64,000 bases of DNA from Pacificitalea manganoxidans (GTDB taxonomy: Bacteria > Pseudomonadota > Alphaproteobacteria > Rhodobacterales > Rhodobacteraceae): positions 1,612,001 to 1,676,000 of the forward strand of contig NZ_CP021404.1 of NCBI RefSeq assembly GCF_002504165.1. Direction: 5' to 3'. Position 1 is the first letter of the stretch. Each line of letters begins with the position of its first letter. The translations under genes and the position numbers were made by a program. The notes under the pieces are model-generated. The model did no database searches, was not told where the DNA came from, and saw only the letters and a program-made list of their open reading frames with translations. Of this stretch, positions 57,134-64,000 are shown one piece after another.

Positions 57134-57547
57134 TCAGGCGAAATGCGCCGCGATCTCGCGCCGCTGCGGACGCAGGCGGTGTTCCATGACATAGATGCCC
57201 TGCCACGTCCCCAGCCGCATCCGCCCCTGCGCGACAGGGATTTGCAGGCTCACGGGCAACAGCGCGGCCTTGATATGGGCGGGCATGTCGTCGGGGCCTT
57301 CATAGGTATGGGTGAGGTATCGCATGGAGGCATCGGAGGAGGGCGGCACCAGCCGATCAAAATAGGCCAGCAGATCGGTCTGCACCTCCGGGTCGGCGTT
57401 TTCCTGAATGACGAGCGAGGCCGAGGTGTGCCGGATCATCAATGTCAGCAAACCGTCCGAGCCAACGCTCTGCACCCACCGCGCCACCTGCGCGGTGAAT
57501 TCATAGAGCGCGGGGCCCTGCGTTTCGATCTGAAAACTTGTCTGCAT
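57134..57547 (-). CDS. YjbQ/UPF0047 family protein
   Basis: A 137-residue YjbQ protein; family members show secondary thiamine-phosphate synthase activity in vitro. It has the signature LMIRHTSASLVIQENADPEV with the conserved His and the C-terminal GRMRLGTWQGIYVMEHR. ATG 57547 (MQTSFQI) is preferred over 57559; neither has a clear ribosome site. Confidence 0.9.
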   Translation of the reverse strand: MQTSFQIETQGPALYEFTAQVARWVQSVGSDGLLTLMIRHTSASLVIQENADPEVQTDLLAYFDRLVPPSSDASMRYLTHTYEGPDDMPAHIKAALLPVSLQIPVAQGRMRLGTWQGIYVMEHRLRPQRREIAAHFA

Positions 57548-57660
57548 GGTCGTGACCATAGCGGGAATGCGGGCACCCGCAATCGCCGCGATGCGTGTTG
57601 CGGCAAGAAACCTTAACGCAGCGGCAAGGCCCCGACGCAGAGCAGAAGCGTGCCCCCATG

Positions 57661-57698
57661 AAAAAAGGGCCCCGAAGGACCCCTTTTTGCATTTTTTT
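57661..57698. terminator. Orphan terminator-like hairpin
   Basis: AAAAAGGG (57662-57669) pairs with CCCTTTTT (57681-57688), with inner CC/GG pairs. It is followed by GCATTTTTTT on the plus strand and by TTTTTT on the minus strand. Confidence 0.7.
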
Positions 57699-57845
57699 AT
57701 ACGCTCCCTGTCGGACGGGCCGACTTATGTGGGGGACGCTAGGACGAATGGCGGAAACGGTCAACAGGGAAAATTTGCAAGGGATTCGCGGGAATTTGAT
57801 GCGGCATGTGGCAGGGCGCTCCCCCGGCCTGCATCCTGTGGGCCC

Positions 57846-57876
57846 TAAAAAGGACCGCGCCCGGTGAGGGGCGCGG
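57846..57876 (-). terminator. Orphan minus-strand terminator-like hairpin
   Basis: GACCGCGCCC and GGGCGCGGTC form a 10-base stem with a short GGTGAG loop (about 57852-57877). On the minus strand it is followed by CTTTTTAG, and preceded by ATATCCCTCCTGTTGACCTG. Confidence 0.65.
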
Positions 57877-58002
57877 TCAGGTCAACAGGAGGGATATCCG
57901 CCCCACCACCGGCGCGGGCCGGCAGGGAGACTGAAAACCACTCTGGCCTCAAAAGGTTAAGCTTGTATTGTCATTACGGACACAGAGCGGACGAGGGCAG
58001 TC

Positions 58003-59565
58003 ATGGATCGGATTTTCGTTGGAGGCGGCGGCCCCGGCTATGCGGAGCCGCAGGTATTGCTGCTCAACTATGCCAACCGCCACGGGCTGATTGCCGGGGC
58101 GACCGGCACGGGCAAGACCGTGACGCTCCAGATCCTCGCTGAAAGCCTGTCGGCGGCCGGGGTGCCGGTGGTGTTGTCGGATGTGAAGGGGGATCTGTCG
58201 GGGCTGGGCGAGGCGGGCAGCCCGGAGTTCAAGCTGCATGACGCCTTCATGGCCCGCGCCGAGACGATCGGTTTTGCCGAAACCTACCGATACGAGGCGT
58301 TTCCGGTCACGTTCTGGGATCTTTTCGGCGAGCAGGGCCACCCGGTGCGCACCACCGTGGCGGAGATGGGGCCCTTGCTGCTCTCGCGCCTGCTGGAACT
58401 GACCGAAGCGCAGGAAGGCGTGATGAACATCGCCTTCCGCACCGCCGATGAACAGGGGCTTGCCCTGCTGGATCTCAAGGATCTTCAGGCGCTGCTGGTC
58501 TGGCTGGGGGAAAATTCCCGCGATCTGAGCCTGCGCTATGGCAATGTGTCGACCGCCTCCATCGGCGCGATCCAACGGCGGCTTCTGGTGCTCGAAGGGC
58601 AGGGCGCGGCGCATTTCTTTGGCGAACCGGCGCTGGAGCTTGATGATCTGTTCCTGAAAGATGCCACAGGGCGCGGGCGTATCAACATCATCGCCGCCGA
58701 CCGGCTGATGGGCGCGCCGCGGCTTTACGCGACCTTTCTGCTCTGGCTGCTGTCGGAATTGTTCGAGACCCTGCCAGAGGTGGGCGATCCCGAGAAGCCA
58801 AAGCTCGTCTTCTTCTTTGACGAGGCGCATCTGCTTTTCGAGGACGCGCCCAAGCCGCTGGTGGAGAAGGTCGAGCAAGTGGCGCGGCTGATCCGGTCGA
58901 AGGGCGTCGGTGTCTATTTTATCACCCAGAACCCCGCCGACGTGCCCGAAGACATTCTGGGGCAGTTGGGCAACCGGGTGCAGCACGCGCTGCGCGCTTT
59001 CACCGGGCGGGACCGCAGGGAATTGAAGCAAGCGGCAGAAACCTATCGCGACAACCCGCGCTTTTCGACGGAGGATGCGATCCGCGAGGTCGGCACTGGC
59101 GAGGCGGTGACTTCGTTTCTGATGCGCAAAGGTGCGCCGGGAATCGTGGAGCGCACACTGATCCGCCCGCCATCCTCCCGGTTGGGTCCGGCGCAGGACC
59201 GTGCCGCGTTGCGTGCGGCCTCACCGCTTGGGGGAAAATACGACACCGCTTTGGACCGCGAAAGCGCCTATGAAATCCTGAAAGCCCGGGCCGAGGCCGC
59301 CGCCGAGGAGGCCGCGATGGACGTGGAGGCAGAGACCGATGGCGACGACGCCCCCCGCCCGCGCGCAGGCCGCCGCTATGGCGGCACGCACAGCAGGGGC
59401 GGAAGCTCATCGGCGGGCAATCAGGCCAGCACGCCCCGCAAGCGCAGCTCCCGCTCAGACAGCGTCGGCGAAGCCTTTGCCAAAAGCTTCGCCCGCCAAC
59501 TCGGCACCCAAGCGGGGCGGAGGGTCGTGCGCGGCATCCTAGGCGGGCTGTTCAAGGGACGTTAG
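58003..59565 (+). CDS. HerA-like ATPase (DUF853/YjgR family)
   Basis: A 520-residue FtsK/HerA-superfamily ATPase, family DUF853; the cellular role is unresolved, possibly DNA translocation or repair. Walker A is [16 protein letters not shown] (about residue 32), Walker B is [15 protein letters not shown], and a sensor-like [19 protein letters not shown] follows. The last 120 residues are low complexity (Ala/Glu, then Gly/Ser/Arg-rich) ending in a basic helix with [17 protein letters not shown] precedes the ATG. Confidence 0.88.
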   Translation: MDRIFVGGGGPGYAEPQVLLLNYANRHGLIAGATGTGKTVTLQILAESLSAAGVPVVLSDVKGDLSGLGEAGSPEFKLHDAFMARAETIGFAETYRYEAFPVTFWDLFGEQGHPVRTTVAEMGPLLLSRLLELTEAQEGVMNIAFRTADEQGLALLDLKDLQALLVWLGENSRDLSLRYGNVSTASIGAIQRRLLVLEGQGAAHFFGEPALELDDLFLKDATGRGRINIIAADRLMGAPRLYATFLLWLLSELFETLPEVGDPEKPKLVFFFDEAHLLFEDAPKPLVEKVEQVARLIRSKGVGVYFITQNPADVPEDILGQLGNRVQHALRAFTGRDRRELKQAAETYRDNPRFSTEDAIREVGTGEAVTSFLMRKGAPGIVERTLIRPPSSRLGPAQDRAALRAASPLGGKYDTALDRESAYEILKARAEAAAEEAAMDVEAETDGDDAPRPRAGRRYGGTHSRGGSSSAGNQASTPRKRSSRSDSVGEAFAKSFARQLGTQAGRRVVRGILGGLFKGR

Positions 59566-59626
59566 GGTCCTTGCCGGGCTAATCGATAGCGACGCGCGGG
59601 CGGCAGCAGACCCGCGCGGCGCTATC

Positions 59627-60919
59627 CTAGCCCAACGGGCGGATGCGCAGACGGGTCAGACGATTGTCCTTGCGGGTCATGACCTCGAACCGGAAATCGT
59701 GGAACGAGAAAACCTGCCCCTGCGTCGGGATCGTCTGAGCCTCGTGAATGACCAGACCGGCCACCGTGTTGGCCTCGTCATCGGGCAGCGACCAGTCGCA
59801 GGCGCGGTTGAGGTCACGGATCGTCATGGCGCCGTCGACGATATAATCGCCGGTTTCGGTGCGGCGGACGGGGTTGTCCTCATCCAGATCGAATTCGTCA
59901 GTGATCTCGCCCACGATCTCTTCGAGGATGTCCTCCAGCGTGATTAACCCCTGCAACGAGCCGTATTCATCCACCACCAAAGCGAAATGCGTGTGGCGGC
60001 GCAGAAATTCGCGCATTTGATCGTCAAGCGTCGTCGTTTCGGGGACGAAATAGGGCTTCATCGCCACATCGGTGACGGCAAAGGCCTTTAGCCCTTCGGC
60101 AGAGGCATCCGGCCCCCGCACCAGCCGATCCATCGCGCGCAGCAAATCCTTTGCATGGATGACGCCCACGATGTTTTCGGGATCGTCCCGGTAGACCGGC
60201 AGGCGGGTATGCGGGCTTTCGAGCGCTTGGCTCAGAATTTGCTCTGGCGCCGCGTCAGCATCAATCATTTCGATCTTGGAGCGGTGGAGCATGATTTCTT
60301 CCACCGTGCGTTCGCCCAGATCGAGCGCGCCGAGCAACCGGTCACGATCCTCTTTTTGAACCACGCCTTCCGAATGGCCGAGCGCCAGCGCACCGGCGAT
60401 CTCCTCGCGCACCGACAGAACCGATGCGTCTGGGTCGGTCTTTACCCCGAACAGTGCCAGCACGCCGCGCACCACGGCCCGCACCGTCGACACCACGGGG
60501 GTAAAGATGATGACGACCACACGGATCACCGGCGCGACAAGGCTTGCCGCCGCTTCGGAATTGGTAATGGCATAGGTCTTGGGCAGCACCTCGGCAAAGA
60601 TCAGCACCAGAAGCGTCATCACCAGCGTCGCCATCGCGACGCCGCTTTCCCCGAACAGCCGGGTGAACATGGCGGTGGCCAGCGAAGTCGCAAGGATGTT
60701 GACGAGGTTATTGCCCAGAAGGACCGCGCCGATCAGACGTTCGCTGTCCTCGGTCACCTTGAGCGCCGTGCCTGCGCCGCTGTCGCCCTTATCGGCGCGG
60801 CTGCGGAGCTTCCCTCGGGAGGCGGCGGTTAGTGCGGTCTCGGACCCCGAGAAGAAGGCGGAAAGCACCAGCAGCAGCAGGATGGCGGCGGCGGTGAGCC
60901 AGAAGGCGGTATCAAGCAT
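59627..60919 (-). CDS. CorC/HlyC-type CBS-domain transporter (CNNM-like)
   Basis: A 430-residue inner-membrane protein of the DUF21-CBS-CorC_HlyC architecture, linked to Mg2+/Co2+ efflux. An N-terminal four-helix DUF21 domain (SAFFSGSETALTAASRGKL is the hallmark) is followed by two CBS motifs (about 205-330; HTRLPVYRDDPENIVGVIH, then FALVVDEYGSLQGLITLEDILEEIVGEI) and a CorC domain to the C-terminus. No strong ribosome site is visible at the ATG. Confidence 0.93.
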   Translation of the reverse strand: MLDTAFWLTAAAILLLLVLSAFFSGSETALTAASRGKLRSRADKGDSGAGTALKVTEDSERLIGAVLLGNNLVNILATSLATAMFTRLFGESGVAMATLVMTLLVLIFAEVLPKTYAITNSEAAASLVAPVIRVVVIIFTPVVSTVRAVVRGVLALFGVKTDPDASVLSVREEIAGALALGHSEGVVQKEDRDRLLGALDLGERTVEEIMLHRSKIEMIDADAAPEQILSQALESPHTRLPVYRDDPENIVGVIHAKDLLRAMDRLVRGPDASAEGLKAFAVTDVAMKPYFVPETTTLDDQMREFLRRHTHFALVVDEYGSLQGLITLEDILEEIVGEITDEFDLDEDNPVRRTETGDYIVDGAMTIRDLNRACDWSLPDDEANTVAGLVIHEAQTIPTQGQVFSFHDFRFEVMTRKDNRLTRLRIRPLG

Positions 60920-61288
60920 GGATCCGTTTCAACAGGTGACGCGGCCGGGCCGCAGGACTGTTCCGGTTATGGGGTGCGCGTGGCGCGGGTTCAACCACGC
61001 AGCGCGCTGGACCGGCGGAAACTGCGCCGCGCGGGTGTCCGCAGGCTCTACTAGCAAGCCGCGTCGGGAGGATGCGGATGAAAACACGCCATTAGGTCTG
61101 TCTATGGGCCTTCATCCCGCGATCCGATTGCAAGGCTCTGTCAGCCAACCGCCCGCCGTCCTCGGCGGGTCGCGCAATCCGATGTGAACCCGATCTACGA
61201 GAATGTGACATCCGGTCCCGGTCCCGCCCCCGTGACCCGAGACGCGCAAGCCGCTAAGGGGGGAGCAGACCAGCCACGCGGAGAGCCC
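60920..61288. other. Promoter gap upstream of ccdA
   Basis: A 369-base gap between divergent genes. A CCCGCC-GTCCTC-GGCGGG hairpin (about 61149-61171) is flanked by GATTGC and GCAATC. In-frame codons run from a GTG at 61184 into ccdA but encode a Pro/Gly-rich stretch unlike a signal or membrane segment, so they are taken as leader. No gene seen. Confidence 0.45.
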
Positions 61289-62059
61289 ATGTTCGGTTTC
61301 GAGATCATTGACGCAGCCCTCATGCCGGCCATCGGTATCGCGCTTCTTGCTGGGATCATCAGCTTTCTCAGCCCCTGCGTCCTGCCGATCGTGCCGCCCT
61401 ATCTGGCCTATATGGGTGGCGTGTCGATGGCGCAGATGGAAGGCAGCGACACGGCCACGGGCGCAGGCCATGCGCGGGGTAAGGTGCTGTTGGCGGCGCT
61501 GTTTTTCGTCTTGGGTCTGTCGACCGTATTCTTGCTGCTGGGGTTCACGGCCTCGGCTTTTGGGACGTTTTTCCTGCGCAACCAGACCTTGTTCAATGCG
61601 CTGGCAGGCGTGATGGTGATGCTGTTCGGGGTGCATTTCCTTGGCATCGTGCGTCTGCCGTTTCTGGAACGCGAAGCGCGGCTGGACGCGGGCGACCGGG
61701 GCGGTTCGGCCTTTGGCGCCTATGTTCTGGGGCTTGCCTTCGCGTTTGGCTGGACGCCGTGCATCGGTCCGCAGCTGGGCGCGATCCTGTCGCTTGCCGC
61801 GTCCGAGGCCGATCTGGCGCGCGGCACGCTGCTGCTTGGCATCTATGCGGCGGGTCTCGGCATTCCGTTCCTGCTCGTCGCGGCATTCTTCCCGTCGATG
61901 GGCGGGGTGATGGCATGGATGAAGCGTCATATGGCGCGGATCGAACGGATCATGGGGCTGTTGCTGTGGACCATCGGGCTTTTGATGCTGACGGGCGGGT
62001 TCTCGCGCTTCTCCTACTGGCTGCTTGAAACCTTCCCCGCGCTGGCGGTGCTTGGCTAA
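61289..62059 (+). CDS. ccdA: Cytochrome c biogenesis protein CcdA
   Basis: A 256-residue, six-helix membrane thiol-disulfide transporter. It carries electrons from cytoplasmic thioredoxin to periplasmic reductants for heme attachment to cytochrome c. The two redox cysteines are Cys30 (SFLSPCVLPIVPPYLAYMGG) and Cys158 (FGWTPCIGPQLGAILSLA). The start at 61289 follows GGAGAG. It lies ahead of ccmF in the same direction with a 211-base gap. Confidence 0.93.
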   Translation: MFGFEIIDAALMPAIGIALLAGIISFLSPCVLPIVPPYLAYMGGVSMAQMEGSDTATGAGHARGKVLLAALFFVLGLSTVFLLLGFTASAFGTFFLRNQTLFNALAGVMVMLFGVHFLGIVRLPFLEREARLDAGDRGGSAFGAYVLGLAFAFGWTPCIGPQLGAILSLAASEADLARGTLLLGIYAAGLGIPFLLVAAFFPSMGGVMAWMKRHMARIERIMGLLLWTIGLLMLTGGFSRFSYWLLETFPALAVLG

Positions 62060-62270
62060 CGCGCCTGGCGCCGCGTTCCGACCCTGCCGATCCGGGCCGC
62101 CCTCGGCCCCGGTGGTCGGCGCATATGTCCTGTATCTGTTGGCTTGGGAGGCGGGCGCCTGAAAATATGCAAACCTTCCAGCCCGGCACCCCCAAAAAAC
62201 CCGTTCACGGAGCCGCGACATCGGCGCGCAGCCAATTGGCGGCGCCGAAAAGCCGCTGTAATGTCGCGCC

Positions 62271-64000
62271 ATGTTTATCGAGCTTGGCCACTTCGCCCTG
62301 ATCCTCGCCGCCGTCGTCGCGGTTGTGCAAACCGTAGTTCCGATGGTGGGCGCGCATAAGCGCTGGCCCGGCTGGATGGCCGTGGGGGAGCCTGCGGCGA
62401 CCGCGCAGCTGCTGCTGGTGGCGTTTTCCTTTGCGGCGCTGACCTATGCCTTTGTGACGTCGGATTTTTCGCTGCAATTGGTGGTGGCCAACAGCCACAC
62501 CGATAAGCCGATGCTTTACAAGATCTCCGGCGTTTGGGGCAATCACGAGGGCTCGCTGCTGCTTTGGGTGCTGATCCTTGCGCTGTTCGGGGTCTGTGCG
62601 GCGTGGTTTGGCGGCAACCTGCGCCCCGATTTCCGGGCGCGGGTGCTCTCGGTGCAGGCGTCGGTGTCCGTCGCGTTCTACGCTTTTATCCTGTTCACCT
62701 CGAACCCGTTCCTGCGGATGGAACTGCCGCCCATGAACGGGCAGGATCTGAACCCGCTGTTGCAGGATCCCGGGCTCGCCTTCCATCCGCCGTTTCTCTA
62801 CCTCGGCTATGTGGGGCTGTCGGTCAGCTTCTCCTTCGCGGTGGCCGCGCTGATCGAAGGACGTGTCGATGCCGCGTGGGGCCGCTGGGTGCGGCCTTGG
62901 ACGCTGGCGGCATGGGTGTTTTTGACCATCGGTATCGCGCTGGGGTCATGGTGGGCCTACTATGAACTTGGCTGGGGCGGCTTCTGGTTCTGGGATCCGG
63001 TCGAAAACGCCTCCTTCATGCCGTGGCTCATCGCTGCTGCGCTGCTTCATTCGGCAATCGTGGTCGAGAAGCGCGAGTCGCTGAAAAGCTGGACGATCCT
63101 GCTGGCGATCCTTGCCTTCGGCTTCTCGCTGATCGGCACCTTTATCGTGCGCTCGGGCGTGCTGACCTCCGTCCATGCCTTCGCCAACGATCCCGAACGC
63201 GGCGTGTTCATCCTGCTGATCCTTGCGGTGTTCCTTGGCGGCGCGCTGACGCTTTACGCCGCGCGGGCCGGGGTGATGGAGGCGCGCGGCGTCTTTGGCA
63301 TGGTCAGCCGGGAAAGCGCGCTGGTGCTCAACAATATCCTGCTGGCGGTGGCCTGTTTCGTGGTGTTTGTCGGCACTGTCTGGCCGCTGGTCGCCGAAAT
63401 GCTCTGGGATCGGAAACTGTCGGTCGGGGCGCCGTTCTTCAATGCCGCCTTCACGCCGTTCATCGTGGTGTTGGCTCTGGTCCTGCCGCTGGGCGCGATG
63501 ATGCCGTGGAAACGGGCAAAGCTGCGCCGCACCGCGCGTAGCCTGTTGCCCGCCGCGCTGTTGGCCGTGGCTCTGGGTGCGTTGGCTTGGGCGATGCAGA
63601 GCGGCCGTTCGGCGCTCGCCCCCATCGGGCTGGCCTTGGCGGTCTGGATCATGGCGGGCTCGGCGCTGGATCTGTGGACACGCGGCGGGCGCGGCCCCAT
63701 CGGTAGTCGTCTGCGGCGCATCCTACGTCTGCCCGGCAGCGATTGGGGTAAAGCGGTGGCTCATGGCGGGCTGGGGATCACCATTTTCGGCATCTGCGCC
63801 ATGCTGGCGTGGCAGACCGAGGATATTCGCGTGGCGCAGATCGACACGCCGTTCGAGGTCGCGGGGTATGAGATCACCATGACCGACGTTTCGCGCGTGA
63901 CGGGACCGAACTATTTCTCGACGATGGCCGAGATGGAAGTGCGGCGCGGCGATAAACTCGTCGCGACGCTTTACCCTGAAAAGCGCACCTATCCGGTGGC
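62271..64000 (+). CDS. ccmF: Cytochrome c heme lyase CcmF, 3' end missing
   Basis: Membrane core of the system I cytochrome c synthase, which joins heme to apocytochrome. It begins MFIELGHFALILAAVVAVVQ. The WWD heme-handling motif is WWAYYELGWGGFWFWDPVEN, followed by ASFMPWLIAAALLHSAIV. The frame is open through base 64000 (576 codons), so about 80 C-terminal residues lie outside the window. There is no strong ribosome site before the ATG. ccmH-type genes are expected to follow. Confidence 0.95.
   Translation, partial: MFIELGHFALILAAVVAVVQTVVPMVGAHKRWPGWMAVGEPAATAQLLLVAFSFAALTYAFVTSDFSLQLVVANSHTDKPMLYKISGVWGNHEGSLLLWVLILALFGVCAAWFGGNLRPDFRARVLSVQASVSVAFYAFILFTSNPFLRMELPPMNGQDLNPLLQDPGLAFHPPFLYLGYVGLSVSFSFAVAALIEGRVDAAWGRWVRPWTLAAWVFLTIGIALGSWWAYYELGWGGFWFWDPVENASFMPWLIAAALLHSAIVVEKRESLKSWTILLAILAFGFSLIGTFIVRSGVLTSVHAFANDPERGVFILLILAVFLGGALTLYAARAGVMEARGVFGMVSRESALVLNNILLAVACFVVFVGTVWPLVAEMLWDRKLSVGAPFFNAAFTPFIVVLALVLPLGAMMPWKRAKLRRTARSLLPAALLAVALGALAWAMQSGRSALAPIGLALAVWIMAGSALDLWTRGGRGPIGSRLRRILRLPGSDWGKAVAHGGLGITIFGICAMLAWQTEDIRVAQIDTPFEVAGYEITMTDVSRVTGPNYFSTMAEMEVRRGDKLVATLYPEKRTYPV

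Larger units (their letters stand above)
57548..58002. other. Gap between divergent genes with two orphan terminators
   Basis: A 455-base region between yjbQ (leftward) and the HerA-like gene (rightward), so neither gene ends here. It nevertheless contains two terminator-like hairpins (57661-57698 and 57846-57876). On the plus strand the second is followed by CAACAGGAGGGATAT. No protein-like ORF is present. One or two small transcripts are likely. Confidence 0.55.

Noticed and set aside
61184-61288. Upstream extension of ccdA to a GTG at 61184
   Set aside because: The added 35 residues are Pro/Gly-rich and hydrophilic, while ATG 61289 has a GGAGAG site and starts right at the first membrane helix.
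1-64000. tRNA, rRNA, prophage or insertion sequence
   Set aside because: I looked for T-loop GTTCRA-type signatures with acceptor stems, transposase or integrase motifs and phage structural genes and found none convincing; covariance and profile searches would be decisive.

Overview
The window is high-GC DNA with tightly packed, mostly ordinary bacterial genes. Gene content and order point to the alphaproteobacterial order Rhodobacterales (Roseobacter/Rhodobacter relatives). The markers are heterotetrameric sarcosine oxidase genes, a TAXI-type TRAP transporter, an iscR-cysteine desulfurase-sufBCD-sufS operon whose IscR has a single cysteine, nrdR-ribD, a pcm-like/tolC/PopZ-like run, and CtrA- and Irr-type DNA sites. 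No rRNA, tRNA, CRISPR array, phage gene or transposase was recognised. Both ends cut through genes: soxA at the left and ccmF at the right.

Layout. 0-4.6 kb: soxA (partial), soxG and sdaA form a run for sarcosine demethylation and serine-to-pyruvate conversion. 4.8-7.7 kb: a TAXI receptor and a fused TRAP permease. 7.7-8.2 kb: a gene-free block of about 182-bp tandem repeats. 8.2-24.3 kb: a Gfo/Idh/MocA oxidoreductase, a TesB-like thioesterase, a PIMT-like methyltransferase, TolC, a PopZ-like acidic protein, a small conserved protein, EF-P, a fructosamine-kinase-like protein, YgfZ, a glycosyltransferase, a translationally coupled phosphatase/ABC exporter pair, two PLP aminotransferases and an alpha/beta hydrolase. 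24.3-31.2 kb: gltA, gltX, comEC, alr, xth. 31.2-34.1 kb: an IscA/ErpA-type carrier and dgt, bracketed by copies of a second, about 205-bp repeat family. 34.1-41.7 kb: typA, an SMR pump, a YitT protein, a secreted glycine-rich protein behind an AT-rich, motif-dense promoter, icd, a DUF4112 protein, and a three-gene operon (hydrolase, HD phosphohydrolase, small protein). 42-50 kb: the iscR-suf operon. 50.8-57.5 kb: LysR, a cvpA-radA-membrane protein operon, ribD-nrdR, YjbQ. 58-64 kb: a HerA-like ATPase, a CorC-type protein, ccdA and ccmF (cytochrome c maturation).

Functional threads. Sarcosine oxidase yields glycine and methylene-THF, which can feed serine and then pyruvate through SdaA. The suf operon carries two cysteine desulfurases, a YbjQ protein between sufB and sufC, and two YIP1-like membrane proteins before sufS. 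An Irr-box-like palindrome lies upstream of iscR, and a second lies inside the first cysteine desulfurase gene. A CtrA-like site sits between gltX and comEC, which fits the known CtrA control of DNA uptake in Rhodobacter. A full TTAA-N7-TTAA site precedes the secreted glycine-rich protein gene.

The least explained DNA is the two tandem-repeat families, the motif-dense 37.2-37.4 kb promoter, the intragenic Irr-like box, and two gene-free intervals (50.1-50.8 and 57.5-58.0 kb) whose terminator-like hairpins are not next to any annotated gene end.
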